Part shown: in pieces, positions 52,082 to 61,278 of the stretch
How positions within the stretch are numbered: position 1 is the first letter of the stretch
Layout: every line of letters begins with the position of its first letter
Program-made: the position numbers and the translations under genes
Source: Zhihengliuella halotolerans
GTDB taxonomy: Bacteria > Actinomycetota > Actinomycetes > Actinomycetales > Micrococcaceae
Direction of reading: 5' to 3'
Length of the DNA stretch: 64,000 bases
Assembly (NCBI RefSeq): GCF_004217565.1
Contig: NZ_SHLA01000001.1
Coordinates: 620,001 to 684,000, forward strand
Notes under the pieces: model-generated
Databases searched by the model: none
What the model was told of the DNA's origin: nothing
The model's input: only the letters and a program-made list of their open reading frames with translations

Positions 52082-53122
52082 CTACCCCATGCAGCCGCAG
52101 TGGTCGCCGGTCCGTTGCGGCGTGACCGATGTGGCGCCCGAGGCGAGGTCTACAGTGACCTCGTGACCAGCCGACGCGGGCACGTTGACGCGATCGAGAA
52201 GCATCAGTGCGTGCATGACCGCGATCCCGGCAGCCGTTGCCGCCAAGGTGACCTCCGTTCCGACGGGAGTCGACGACGGCGAGGCCACCGGATGGTCGAC
52301 GCAGCAACGCAGGCACTGCGTCAGGCCCGGGAGCACGAGCGGCCCGACGACCGCCCGTGAGTCCTCGAACCGGACGGGCAGGTGGGCGGCGTCCAGCCCG
52401 GCGACGGAGTGCCGCGGCAGCCCGGTGGCCGGGTCCGCGAAGAGCAACGTGATATCGGCTGCCGCCTCCCGGGCGCCGGAGATCACACGCGTCTGCGGGT
52501 GGCTCGATTCCAGGCGTCGGGTCACGGCCGCTGCGCGCGCCCGGCCGAGGTCCGACATCGACAAGGGCCCCGTGCCGAGGTCTGCTGGTCGGACGTCCAG
52601 GCCGTCGTCGAGGACGATCGTCCCCACACCGGCTGCAGCCAGGAGCTGGGCGGCCTGCGCGCCGGCCCGACCGAGCCCGTGAACGCGCACGACGGCGTCG
52701 TCGCGCCGCTGCAGCGCGGGGCCGGCGTGTGCCGCGTAAGCCAGAGACCAGTCGGCGATGTCCGGCGCCATGATGTCCGCCCGGAGTCCCGGGAGCCGGT
52801 ACGACCCCGCCTCCACGAGGACGGGCTCAACGAGGCGGTCCAGCTCGCGGCAGCGCGGCGCCGGGGGCAGAGTCGTGTCGGCGACCGGGTAGTCGACGTG
52901 GGATCCGCTCGCGGCGAGCCGGGCGAGATAGGCGCGGTCCGCATCGGAGACCCCGCCGATCCAGATGCCGCGCGCGCCCAGCCCGATGCAGACGGAGGTC
53001 GCGGTGAGACGGTAGAGGCGCAGGCCGGGGTTGATGCGGCGGGCGGTCTCAGCGAGGCCGAGCGGCAGACGGTTCGTTTCTTCGGCCACGGGCGGTTCGG
53101 ATGTGGGGTCGATCACGCTCAT
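52082..53122 (-). CDS. E1-like (ThiF-fold) protein, function unknown
   Basis: 346 residues. The nucleotide-binding loop VVRVHGLGRAGAQAAQLLAA (about 145-164) resembles the Rossmann core of E1/ThiF and TOMM cyclodehydratase-type proteins. CLRCC (about 268-272) and CGC near the end form a plausible zinc site (CxxC plus CxC). I do not see a clear adenylation active-site Arg/Asp set, so it may be inactive as an adenylase. No substrate peptide gene is evident nearby. Its place next to uvrD2 matches Rv3196 in my recollection. Confidence 0.6.
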   Translation of the reverse strand: MSVIDPTSEPPVAEETNRLPLGLAETARRINPGLRLYRLTATSVCIGLGARGIWIGGVSDADRAYLARLAASGSHVDYPVADTTLPPAPRCRELDRLVEPVLVEAGSYRLPGLRADIMAPDIADWSLAYAAHAGPALQRRDDAVVRVHGLGRAGAQAAQLLAAAGVGTIVLDDGLDVRPADLGTGPLSMSDLGRARAAAVTRRLESSHPQTRVISGAREAAADITLLFADPATGLPRHSVAGLDAAHLPVRFEDSRAVVGPLVLPGLTQCLRCCVDHPVASPSSTPVGTEVTLAATAAGIAVMHALMLLDRVNVPASAGHEVTVDLASGATSVTPQRTGDHCGCMG

Positions 53123-53208
53123 GGAAGCATGGTGCCACGTTGGCGCGACCGGCCGTCCGAGTTATCCACAGGGGGCCGGTTCGAATGGCTACAACCGGGC
53201 GGGTGGGG

Positions 53209-53214
53209 GAGAAT
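53209..53214 (+). promoter_or_regulatory. -10-like hexamer of the YgjP-like gene, predicted leaderless
   Basis: GAGAAT is followed by 7 bases and the ATG at 53222. The first base departs from the TANNNT pattern. Confidence 0.35.
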
Positions 53215-53221
53215 TCCGGGT

Positions 53222-53776
53222 ATGGCGATGAAGAATCTCAGGGAGTTCGATGCGGCGGACGGCACACGCGTGCGGATCGTCTCCTCGACGCGGCGCAACA
53301 AGAGCGTCGGGGCCAAGTGGGACGGGGAGTCCGTCGTCGTCACGGTCCCGGAATGGATGGACGCCGGAACCCAGACGAGGCACGCGGAGTCTCTCGTGCG
53401 CAAGATGCAGCTCAAGCGGCGCCGCAGCCGGCCGCGGGCCAGCGACGTCGACCTGGCAGCCCGTGCGGCCGCACTCGACGCCGAATACCTGGGCTCGAGG
53501 GCCCAGCCGGTCAGCGTTCGCTGGGTGACGAACCAGAACCACCGCTGGGCCTCGGCCACCCGGTTCGAGAAGTCCATCAGGCTCTCGCATCGACTGCAGC
53601 CTATGCCCGGGTGGGTCCAGGACGCCGTGCTCGTGCACGAACTGGCCCACCTCGTCGCGGACGACGGGCACGGGCCCCGGTTCCAAGCGCTCGCCGGGCG
53701 CTACCCGCGGATGCAGGAGGCCAACGCCTTCCTCGACGGGGCGGCCTTCGCATGGGCGAATCCCGAGACCGCGTAG
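53222..53776 (+). CDS. YgjP-like (DUF45) metal-dependent hydrolase
   Basis: 184 residues. The zinc-binding motif HELAHL is in LVHELAHLVADDGHGPRF, with the downstream His of the DUF45/WLM family. The N-terminal part (VRIVSSTRRNKSVGAKWDGE) matches the family. Activity on peptides is assumed from the motif; no substrate is known for this group. The ATG at 53222 begins MAMKN. It is convergent with the metalloprotease-type gene with 12 bases between stops. Confidence 0.75.
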   Translation: MAMKNLREFDAADGTRVRIVSSTRRNKSVGAKWDGESVVVTVPEWMDAGTQTRHAESLVRKMQLKRRRSRPRASDVDLAARAAALDAEYLGSRAQPVSVRWVTNQNHRWASATRFEKSIRLSHRLQPMPGWVQDAVLVHELAHLVADDGHGPRFQALAGRYPRMQEANAFLDGAAFAWANPETA

Positions 53777-53788
53777 GCGGCCGGGCCG

Positions 53789-55213
53789 CTACTTCGAGTC
53801 GTCCGTCGGGCCTGTCGGTGCCTCGTCGTCCCCGTCGTCGTCAGGGGTGTCGAACCCGCCCGAGAGCAGTTTGTTCAGCGCCTCGTCGAGCTCGCTGTCC
53901 TCGGCCTCGGCGAGCTTGCGACGCGTGCCGAAGCCGGCGGGGTCGTCCAGGTCCTCTGCTGTCGGCATGAGGTCCGGGTGGGACCAGATGTCGTCGCGGC
54001 CCTCGAGGCCGCGTTCGGCGAGCATCGTCGACCAGAACGCCGAGGCGTCGCGGAGCCGGCGCGGGCGCAGTTCGAGTCCGACGAGTGAGGCGAACGCCTG
54101 CTCGGCGGGCCCGCCCGTGGCGCGCCGGCGGCGCAGCATTTCACGCAGGGCGGTCGCGGAGGGCAGGTTGGCCGATGCGGCTGCCACGACCTCGTCGACC
54201 CAGCCCTCGATCAGGGCGAGCGCGGTCTCCAGCTTGGCCAGCGCGGTCTCTTGAGCCGGGGTGTGCTGTGGGGTGAACAGGCCCTCCACGGCCATGTTCT
54301 GGAAGGACTCGGGGTTGCTCGGGTCGATGTCGCGGATCGACTCTTCGATCTTGGACATGTCGATGTGGATGCCGCGTGCGTAGGCCTCGATCGCTCCGAC
54401 GACGTGCGATCGCAGCCAGGGCGCCCGAGTGAAGAGGCGGACGTGGGCGGCCTCGCGCAACGCGATGAAGAGCAGGACCTCCTGCTCGGGCGCGTCGAGG
54501 TTTTCGCCGAAGGCGCTCACGTTCGCCGGCACCAGCAGCGGGGCGTTCCCGGCCAAGGGTAGGCCGATGTCGGTACCGCCGAAGACGTCCTTCGCGAGAC
54601 CGCCCACGGCGGTCCCGAGCTGCATGCCGAACATGGCGCCGCCGAGGTTCTGGAACATGCCCTGCGCGCCGGCCAGCATGCCCTTCATCTCCTCCGGTGC
54701 CTGGTCGCGCATTGCGGTTGTCATCGCAGCGGACATCGATTCGGCGACGTCGGAGGTGAGGACCTTCCACGTATCCATCGTCTTGGTGACCCACTGGGCC
54801 CGCGAGATCGCCGTGAACTCGGCAGTCGGGGCCTCGAAGGCGGTGGCCGCGTCCAGCCACATCTCGGCCAGTCGCCCGGCATCGGCGATGGCACGCTGGC
54901 GGGGCGCGGTCACGCTGGGATCGTCACCGGCGGCCGCCTGGCGGGCGGAGTCGATGGCGAGGGACCAGTTCACGGGCCCGCTCTCACCGCTGGCCATCGC
55001 CCCCATCAGCTGCTGCATCTGGCGGAACATGGCCTGCATGGCGGCGGGATCGTTCTGCATCCCCATCGCCTTCTGGATCTCCTCGGGCAGGTTGTCGGGG
55101 TCCATGCCGCCACCTGCGCCGCCAAAGAGATTGGAGAACATCTCGGCAAACGGGTCCTTGTCGTTGTTGTCGTCGGAGCCGTCCGGGCGATTGTTCTCGG
55201 TGTTGTCAGCCAT
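53789..55213 (-). CDS. Zinc-dependent metalloprotease-type protein (TIGR03624/DUF2342)
   Basis: 474 residues. The family core includes ALREAAHVRLF (about 273-283); the position that would be HExxH here reads R-E-A-A-H, so the first His is Arg. This form is common in the family, and catalysis is unproven. The N-terminus (about 1-35) is acidic and disordered, followed by many Met/Gln-rich helices. The C-terminus is Asp-rich. The ATG lies 6 bases after TACCGT. It is divergent from the PDZ-Lon gene. Confidence 0.75.
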   Translation of the reverse strand: MADNTENNRPDGSDDNNDKDPFAEMFSNLFGGAGGGMDPDNLPEEIQKAMGMQNDPAAMQAMFRQMQQLMGAMASGESGPVNWSLAIDSARQAAAGDDPSVTAPRQRAIADAGRLAEMWLDAATAFEAPTAEFTAISRAQWVTKTMDTWKVLTSDVAESMSAAMTTAMRDQAPEEMKGMLAGAQGMFQNLGGAMFGMQLGTAVGGLAKDVFGGTDIGLPLAGNAPLLVPANVSAFGENLDAPEQEVLLFIALREAAHVRLFTRAPWLRSHVVGAIEAYARGIHIDMSKIEESIRDIDPSNPESFQNMAVEGLFTPQHTPAQETALAKLETALALIEGWVDEVVAAASANLPSATALREMLRRRRATGGPAEQAFASLVGLELRPRRLRDASAFWSTMLAERGLEGRDDIWSHPDLMPTAEDLDDPAGFGTRRKLAEAEDSELDEALNKLLSGGFDTPDDDGDDEAPTGPTDDSK

Positions 55214-55219
55214 GCTCCA

Positions 55220-55225
55220 ACGGTA
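55220..55225 (-). promoter_or_regulatory. -10 hexamer of the metalloprotease-type gene, predicted leaderless
   Basis: TACCGT on the minus strand is followed by 6 bases and the ATG at 55213. Confidence 0.5.
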
Positions 55226-55377
55226 CTCCCGATTCCGGTGCGTGACCCGGGTGAATCCGCCCGGTTCGCTGTTGGCAAAGCGCAAGGAGGGGACCGGGAC
55301 ACGGGCCGCTGGTGTAGGCAGTAGCCTAGAGTTCGGACTCAAAGATCCGTAGCAGGCAATCGTACAGAGGAACCCCG

Positions 55378-56481
55378 TTGACCCAGCAGTCCCCACCCTC
55401 GCCCGGCACATCCCCGACCGGGGAGGACCAGTCTGCCCGCCCTCGCCGGCTCCGCAGGACGCTGCTCGCCTCGACGGCCGTCGTCGTCGGGCTCTCATTC
55501 GTGACGATGGCGCTTCCCGCGCCCTACGTCATCGAGTCGCCGGGTCCGACGCTCAATACCCTCGGTGAGGTGGAGGGAGAACCCGCGCTCAGCGTCAGGG
55601 GTACCGAATCCTATCGGCCGGATGGGCGTCTCGACCTGACGACCGTGTTCGTCCGCGGTGGCGGCGGACGCCACGTCACCTTCTTCGAAGCCCTGCAGGC
55701 GTGGGCCGACCCCACGAAGGACCTCTTCCCCCAGGAGAGCGTCTATCCGCGCGGCGTGACAGGGGAGCAGATCAGCGAGCAGAACACGGCCCAGATGGAC
55801 GAGTCGCAGGAGACATCCGTCGCCGCGGCGCTCGGTCAGCTGGACATCGACTACGACGCGTCCATCTCCGTCGTCGAGTTCGCCTCCGATCAGAATCAAG
55901 ACGTGTTGGAGGTCGGAGACGTCGTGACGGACCTCGACGGCGACTCGGTGGCGACGGTCCAGGCGCTGCGCGACGGGCTGCAGGAGGACCGCGAGGAGGG
56001 CCACGTCCTGACCGTGCGCCGCGGGTCGAAGACGCTGGAGGTCCCGGTCGAGACGACGACCGCGCCCGACGGCACGAAGCAGGTCGGCCTGTTCCTGCGC
56101 ACTGACTTCGATTTCCCGTTCGCCGTGGAATTCGCGCTCGACGACATCGGGGGCCCGAGTGCCGGGATGATGTTCTCGCTCGGCATCATCGACCTGCTGA
56201 CCGAGGGTGATCTGACGGGGGGCGAGCACATCGCCGGCACCGGAACCGTTACTGCAGACGGGCGGATCGGGGCGATCGGGGGCATCGCGCAGAAGGTCGT
56301 GGGCGCCCGGGAGGCCGGCGCTGATTTCTTCCTGGCACCGGCGGGGAACTGCCGTGATCTGGCGGGGCGGGTTCCGGACGGACTGCAGATCATCGAGGTC
56401 GAGACGCTCGAGGACGCGTACGACGCCGTGCGCGGCGTGGGTGCCGGAGAGTCACCGGAGAACCTGCCCTCCTGCGATTGA
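55378..56481 (+). CDS. Membrane-anchored PDZ/Lon-like serine protease (YlbL family)
   Basis: 367 residues. One N-terminal membrane helix (about 27-48) is followed by an extracytoplasmic PDZ domain (about 150-235) and a Lon-type protease domain (about 245-345). The Ser/Lys dyad is visible as GGPSAGMMFSLG and GGIAQKVVGA. The start is TTG; AGAGG is 7 bases upstream and no ATG/GTG fits. A -10 hexamer TAGAGT (55327-55332) predicts a leader of about 40 nt. It is the neighbour of UPF0182, as in Rv3193c-Rv3194c from memory. Confidence 0.85.
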   Translation: MTQQSPPSPGTSPTGEDQSARPRRLRRTLLASTAVVVGLSFVTMALPAPYVIESPGPTLNTLGEVEGEPALSVRGTESYRPDGRLDLTTVFVRGGGGRHVTFFEALQAWADPTKDLFPQESVYPRGVTGEQISEQNTAQMDESQETSVAAALGQLDIDYDASISVVEFASDQNQDVLEVGDVVTDLDGDSVATVQALRDGLQEDREEGHVLTVRRGSKTLEVPVETTTAPDGTKQVGLFLRTDFDFPFAVEFALDDIGGPSAGMMFSLGIIDLLTEGDLTGGEHIAGTGTVTADGRIGAIGGIAQKVVGAREAGADFFLAPAGNCRDLAGRVPDGLQIIEVETLEDAYDAVRGVGAGESPENLPSCD

Positions 56482-56621
56482 TCGGGGCCTGACGCGGCCT
56501 CCCGCGACGGGGCTTCACAGAGTGTCCAATGAGGTTCGCCACACGGGGCCAGATGGGGCAGAATAGACACAAACTATGTTGCGACTTTGCATAGCCCCGT
56601 AACCCCTGACTTGAGGTTCCT

Positions 56622-59600
56622 ATGACGTTTGGCTCTGACTTTCCCTTCGGCGGCCGCCCTCCGGGCGACGGCGGTTCGAATAGCGGCGAGGAGCCGCCCG
56701 AGAGGCCCGCACGCAAGTCTTCGGCGCTGATGCCGACGATCGTCGTCGTCGGTGTTCTCGTGGCCGGCTTCGTGTTCTTCGCGAACACGTACGCGGAGAT
56801 CCTCTGGTTCAACCAGCTCGGCTACTCCGAGGTGTTCTGGACCGAGAAGATCGCGAAGATCGTCCTCTGGGTCGTCGCCTTCCTCATCATGGGCCTGGGC
56901 GTCTGGGGCAGCCTCACACTGGCCTATCGCTCGCGCCCGGTCTACGCCTCCGCGGCGCAGCAGCAAGACGTGCTGAGCAAGTACCAGACGCAGCTCGAGC
57001 CGATCCGCCGTCTCCTGATGATCGGCGTCCCCGGCCTGCTGGCCGCGTTCTCGGCCGCTGCCATCGCCAGCCAGTGGCAGACGATCATGCTGTACCTGAA
57101 CCAGGTCGACTTCGGCGAGGCCGATCCGGAGTTCGGACTGGACCTCTCGTTCTTCCTGAACACCCTGCCGTTCGTCGGACTCATCGTCGGTTACGGCGTC
57201 TCCGTCGTGCTGATCGCCGGTATCGCCGGCCTGCTCATGCACTACCTCTACGGCGGAATCCGCATCGAGGAACGCGGCGGGATCACCGTCTCCAAGGCGG
57301 CCCGCGTGCACATCTGCGTCACGGCGGCGATCTTCGTGCTGCTGCAGGCCGTCAACTACTGGCTGGACCGCTACTCGACGCTGCTGAATCAAGACGGCCG
57401 CGTGGCCGGCGCCATGTACACGGACGTCAACGCGGTCATCCCGACCAAGACGATCCTCGCCGTCGCCGCCGTCATCGTCGCCGTCCTCTTCATCCTCGGC
57501 GCCATCCTGGGCCGCTGGAAGCTGCCCATCATCGGCACCGCGATGCTCATCGTGACCGCACTTGTGGCCGGCGGCGTGTACCCGTTCATCGTCCAGCAGT
57601 ACCAGGTGCTCCCGTCGGAGAAGACGGTCGAGCAGGAGTACATCGCCAAGAACATCGAGATGACGCGTCAGGCCTACGGGCTCGACAAGGTCGAGGCCGA
57701 GAACTACGACGCGACGACGGACACCGCCAAGAACGCCCTGGCCAAGGACAGCGCGACGACGGCGAACATCCGTCTGCTCGATCCGAACCTCATCTCCGAC
57801 GCCTTCCGGCAGCTGCAGCAGTTCCGCCCGTACTACAGCTTCGCTGAGACGCTCAACGTGGACCGCTACGAGATCGACGGCGAGGTCCAGGACACGGTCA
57901 TCGCCGTGCGCGAGGTCGATGTCGACCCGGCCGACTCGTGGATCAACCAGCACATCACCTACACCCACGGCTACGGCGTCGTGGCCGCCTACGGCGCCAA
58001 GGTCGCGGCCGGTGGCCGTCCGGACTTCATGCTCGGCGGCATCCCGACGCGCGGCGATCTGACGAGCGATGACGACTACGAGCCGCGTATCTACTTCGGT
58101 GAGGAATCGCCGCAGTACTCGGTCGTCGGCGGCCCCGAGGGTTGGGCGCCGCGAGAGCTCGACCGCCCGCAGGACGAGTCAGGCGAGGGCGACGCCAAGA
58201 CGACCTTCGCCGGCGACGGCGGACCGAGCATCGGCAATTTCTTCAACCGACTGGTCTACGCGCTGAAGTTCGGCTCGACCGACCTGCTGCTCTCCAGCGA
58301 CGTCAACGACGAATCGCAGATCCTCTACGACCGCACGCCGAAGGAGCGCATCCAGAAGGTCGCGCCGTACCTGACGGTCGATTCGAACGCCTACCCGGCG
58401 ATCGTCGACGGGCGTGTCAAGTGGATCGTCGACGCGTACACGACGAGTAACAACTTCCCGTACTCGCAGTCCCAGCAGATCGAGTCGGCCGTGACCGACT
58501 CCCTGACGGGCGCGCAGCGCGAGCTCACCGCTTCCGGCGAAATCAACTACATCCGCAACTCGGTCAAGGCCACAGTCGACGCCTACGACGGCTCCGTCGA
58601 TCTGTACGCCTGGGAGCCCGACGAGCCGCTGTTGCAGGCGTGGCAGAAAGTCTTCCCGGAATCGATCAAGCCGTACACCGAGATGTCGGCGGACCTCATG
58701 AGTCACGTGCGCTACCCGGAAGACATCTTCAAGATGCAGCGCGAGCTGCTCGGCAAGTACCACGTCACGAACCCGGACGACTTCTACGAAGCCAACGACG
58801 CGTGGTCGGTGCCGAGCGATCCGACGGTCGAGGGCGGGAACGTCGCCCAGCCGCCATACTACCTGTCGCTGAAAATGCCGAACCAGGAGAACCAGACCTT
58901 CTCCCTGACGTCGACGTTCATCCCGCGGGCCTCGGCCGGCGGACAGCAGCGCAACGTGCTCTACGGGTTCCTGTCCGCCGAGGCGGACGCCGGCCGCGAG
59001 GCAGGGGTGAAGGCGGACGGCTACGGGACGCTGAGGCTCCTCGAGCTTCCCCGGAGCACCGTCGTCCCGGGGCCGGGACAGGCGCAGCAGAACTTCGACT
59101 CCAACACCGAGGTCTCGCGGGAGCTGAACCTTCTGCGCCAGGGTGCGTCCAACGTGATCAACGGCAACATGATCTCGCTGCCCGTCGGTGGCGGTATCTT
59201 GCACGTCCAGCCGGTCTACGTGCGCTCGACGGGCGACACCTCGTACCCGACGCTGCGCAAGGTCTTGGTCTCCTTCGGTGACAAGGTCGGCTTCGCCGAT
59301 ACGCTCTCGGAGGCGTTGGACCAGCTCTTCGAGGGCGCCTCGGGCGCGACGACCGGCGAGGAGCCAAATGGCGACGGCGACGCCGGATCCGGCGACCCCG
59401 ACGGTTCCGAGGAACCAGCCGAAACCACAGCCGAGGAGGACCTGCGAGAGGCGCTCGCCGCGGCGAACTCGGCCATCGCGGCGGGCCAGGCGGCACTCGC
59501 GGAAGGCGACTTCGCGGCCTACGGGCAGGCGCAGGAGGACCTGAACCGTGCGCTCGAGCAGGCGATCGAGGCCGAGGCGGAGATCGCCGGCACGGCACCG

Positions 59601-59684
59601 GTCAACGAAGAGCCCGCTGAAGACGAGGCCACCGGCGACGAGGCCCCGGCGGACGAGTCGGCGGAGGGCTCCGGGGACAACTAG
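56622..59684 (+). CDS. UPF0182 family membrane protein
   Basis: 1020 residues. About seven hydrophobic segments lie in the first 330 residues (the first at about 37-56), then a large soluble part with conserved stretches such as TYTHGYGVVAAYG, LSYPEDIFKMQ-like YPEDIFKMQRELL and NGNMISLPVGGG. The C-terminal 100 residues are acidic and Glu/Ala-rich. Function is unknown. GAGG lies 6 bases before the ATG. The gene follows the PDZ-Lon protease after 140 bases. I see no enzyme motif. Confidence 0.85.
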   Translation: MTFGSDFPFGGRPPGDGGSNSGEEPPERPARKSSALMPTIVVVGVLVAGFVFFANTYAEILWFNQLGYSEVFWTEKIAKIVLWVVAFLIMGLGVWGSLTLAYRSRPVYASAAQQQDVLSKYQTQLEPIRRLLMIGVPGLLAAFSAAAIASQWQTIMLYLNQVDFGEADPEFGLDLSFFLNTLPFVGLIVGYGVSVVLIAGIAGLLMHYLYGGIRIEERGGITVSKAARVHICVTAAIFVLLQAVNYWLDRYSTLLNQDGRVAGAMYTDVNAVIPTKTILAVAAVIVAVLFILGAILGRWKLPIIGTAMLIVTALVAGGVYPFIVQQYQVLPSEKTVEQEYIAKNIEMTRQAYGLDKVEAENYDATTDTAKNALAKDSATTANIRLLDPNLISDAFRQLQQFRPYYSFAETLNVDRYEIDGEVQDTVIAVREVDVDPADSWINQHITYTHGYGVVAAYGAKVAAGGRPDFMLGGIPTRGDLTSDDDYEPRIYFGEESPQYSVVGGPEGWAPRELDRPQDESGEGDAKTTFAGDGGPSIGNFFNRLVYALKFGSTDLLLSSDVNDESQILYDRTPKERIQKVAPYLTVDSNAYPAIVDGRVKWIVDAYTTSNNFPYSQSQQIESAVTDSLTGAQRELTASGEINYIRNSVKATVDAYDGSVDLYAWEPDEPLLQAWQKVFPESIKPYTEMSADLMSHVRYPEDIFKMQRELLGKYHVTNPDDFYEANDAWSVPSDPTVEGGNVAQPPYYLSLKMPNQENQTFSLTSTFIPRASAGGQQRNVLYGFLSAEADAGREAGVKADGYGTLRLLELPRSTVVPGPGQAQQNFDSNTEVSRELNLLRQGASNVINGNMISLPVGGGILHVQPVYVRSTGDTSYPTLRKVLVSFGDKVGFADTLSEALDQLFEGASGATTGEEPNGDGDAGSGDPDGSEEPAETTAEEDLREALAAANSAIAAGQAALAEGDFAAYGQAQEDLNRALEQAIEAEAEIAGTAPVNEEPAEDEATGDEAPADESAEGSGDN

Positions 59685-59709
59685 AACTAGTCCACCGCGA
59701 GAGACGCAC

Positions 59710-59753
59710 GCGACGGCCGCCGAATCCCCGCTAGGGGAGCCGGCGGCCGTCGC
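59710..59753 (+). terminator. Terminator after UPF0182
   Basis: A 13-bp stem (59710-59722 with 59741-59753) encloses an inner CCCC/GGGG pair. The base is GCGACGGC/GCCGTCGC, like the other terminators here. Confidence 0.75.
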
Positions 59754-59828
59754 CGTTCCAGCCACCGTGTCCCATCGCACAGTCCTCGACTGGCCCCTCG
59801 ATTTGCGTTCAGTCCTCCATGCTGGCAG

Positions 59829-59834
59829 TATTAA
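59829..59834 (+). promoter_or_regulatory. -10 hexamer of the first initiator tRNA gene
   Basis: TATTAA ends 9 bases before the tRNA, giving a start near 59841. No good -35 is found at normal spacing. Confidence 0.45.
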
Positions 59835-59840
59835 GTCTTA

Positions 59841-59961
59841 CGCCGCGGGGTGGAGCAGTTCGGTAGCTCGCCGGGCTCATAACCCGGAGGTCAGAGGTTC
59901 AAATCCTCTCCCCGCAACGAGAAAGCAGGCCCTGACTTGGGAGACCAAGTCAGGGCCTGCT
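59841..59961 (+). repeat. Duplicated initiator-tRNA block, copy 1
   Basis: This 121-bp block, with tRNA and terminator, is repeated at 61196-61316 with one mismatch (G at 59943, A at 61298). Confidence 0.9.
59844..59917 (+). tRNA. Initiator tRNA-fMet (CAT anticodon), copy 1
   Basis: A 74-nt cloverleaf. The acceptor stem is CGCGGGG/CCCCGCA with a C1-A72 mismatch, the anticodon stem has GGG/CCC pairs flanking CTCATAA, and A11-T24 is in the D stem; these are hallmarks of the bacterial initiator. The CCA end is not encoded. Confidence 0.93.
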
Positions 59962-59966
59962 TGTTT
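59923..59966 (+). terminator. Terminator of tRNA-fMet copy 1
   Basis: A perfect 18-bp stem (59923-59940 with 59945-59962) and a GAGA loop are followed by GTTTT. Confidence 0.85.
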
Positions 59967-60065
59967 TCGTGCCCCAGCGAGGGCCGTGAGGAGGAGCCGA
60001 GTGCGCAGCGACCACGGTCGCCCTCGCGCCCTGTGGGATAGTTCACAACTACTGCAGTACGATAT

Positions 60066-60081
60066 GTTAATAATCATTAAC
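60066..60081. promoter_or_regulatory. AT-rich palindrome upstream of the cytochrome b gene
   Basis: GTTAAT-AATC-ATTAAC is a 6-bp-arm inverted repeat in the most AT-rich patch of the window, about 107 bases before the chosen start. A transcription-factor site is likely; the factor is unknown. Confidence 0.5.
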
Positions 60082-60151
60082 TATCGCGATGTCGGTGCCA
60101 CGTTGCGCGTCTCGTGCCGTGACATGGTGCGCCTCGAAGGCCGCCGACTTG

Positions 60152-60157
60152 TATTCT
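60152..60157 (+). promoter_or_regulatory. Possible -10 of the cytochrome b gene
   Basis: TATTCT lies 30 bases before the GTG at 60188. No clear -35 is visible. Confidence 0.4.
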
Positions 60158-60187
60158 GAGGGGCGTTGCCCGGTGAAAGGAATGGAT

Positions 60188-61123
60188 GTGAACGCGTCGC
60201 TTTCGACGAAGACCCCCGCTGGCGGATCGAAGCCGTGGGCGAGGTACGGCATCGCGGCGGCCGTGGCCGTCGTCGTATTCGCCCTCCTGGTGCTCGGCTC
60301 GCGGTGGCTCGTCACCCTCGAGCCGGTGCAGGGCTTCCTGCGCGACTATCCGGGGCACACGCCACTGCCGGCCGGCACGGCCGAAGGGCTGCCCGCCTGG
60401 CTCGGCTGGCAGCACTTCCTGAACATGTTCTTTTTGTTCCTGATCATCAAGACCGGTTGGCAGGTGCGGACCCAGCAGCGTCCGCCGGCGAACTGGACGC
60501 GCAACAACAAGGGTCTGATCAAGACCAAGAACCCGCCGAAGCGCATCAGCATCAACCTGTGGTTCCACCTGACGCTGGACGCGCTGTGGGTGCTCAACGG
60601 GCTGGTCTTCATGGTGCTGATCTTCGCAACCGGCCATTGGGTGCGGATTGTCCCGACGAGCTGGGACGTCTTCCCCAATGCGCTCTCCGCCGGGCTGCAG
60701 TACCTGTCGCTGAACTGGCCGATGGAAAACGGGTGGGTGAACTACAACTCGCTGCAGCTGCTGGCCTACTTCCTGACGGTCTTCGTTGCGGCGCCGTTGG
60801 CCATCGCGACGGGCCTGCGCATGTCGGAGGTCTGGCCGAAGAAGGCCGCTATCAACAAGGTCTACCCGATCGAACTGGCCCGCGCCGTTCACCTGCCGAC
60901 GATGGTCTACTTCGTCCTCTTCGTCATCGCCCACGTCGCCCTCGTGCTGGCGACCGGGGCACGGGCGAATCTGAACCACATGTTCGCCGCCCGAAGCGAC
61001 GACGGTTGGCTCGGTTTCTGGATCTTCGTCGTCGCGGTGCTCGTCAGCGTCGCTGCGGTGGTCTTCTCGAGGCCCGTGGTCATCGCCCCGATCGCCAACC
61101 TGACGGGCCGCGTCAGCCGCTGA
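60188..61123 (+). CDS. Cytochrome b/b6-domain (cytochrome b561-like) membrane protein
   Basis: 311 residues with five or so membrane helices (the first about 17-42). Histidines in WLGWQHFLN, NLWFHLTLD, RAVHLPTMVY and VIAHVALVL lie in or near four helices and could bind two haems. It would pass electrons across the membrane; a molybdopterin partner, common for relatives, is absent from this window. I chose GTG 60188 because AAAGGA lies 6 bases upstream; an in-frame ATG at 60182 directly follows that motif. It lies between two initiator tRNA copies. Confidence 0.75.
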   Translation: MNASLSTKTPAGGSKPWARYGIAAAVAVVVFALLVLGSRWLVTLEPVQGFLRDYPGHTPLPAGTAEGLPAWLGWQHFLNMFFLFLIIKTGWQVRTQQRPPANWTRNNKGLIKTKNPPKRISINLWFHLTLDALWVLNGLVFMVLIFATGHWVRIVPTSWDVFPNALSAGLQYLSLNWPMENGWVNYNSLQLLAYFLTVFVAAPLAIATGLRMSEVWPKKAAINKVYPIELARAVHLPTMVYFVLFVIAHVALVLATGARANLNHMFAARSDDGWLGFWIFVVAVLVSVAAVVFSRPVVIAPIANLTGRVSR

Positions 61124-61157
61124 GAACCGGCTGCGATCAGTCGGGGAGCGGGCCGAT

Positions 61158-61186
61158 TTGGCATCGGGCCACAGGCTATGTATAGT
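61158..61186 (+). promoter_or_regulatory. Strong promoter of the second initiator tRNA gene
   Basis: TTGGCA, a 17-bp spacer and TATAGT match the housekeeping consensus at 5 of 6 bases each. Transcription should start near 61193, just before the tRNA at 61199. Confidence 0.75.
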
Positions 61187-61198
61187 TGTATCTCGCGC

Positions 61199-61272
61199 CG
61201 CGGGGTGGAGCAGTTCGGTAGCTCGCCGGGCTCATAACCCGGAGGTCAGAGGTTCAAATCCTCTCCCCGCAA
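61199..61272 (+). tRNA. Initiator tRNA-fMet (CAT anticodon), copy 2
   Basis: Identical over all 74 nt to copy 1, with the same C1-A72 mismatch and GGG/CCC anticodon stem. No CCA end is encoded. Confidence 0.93.
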
Positions 61273-61278
61273 CGAGAA

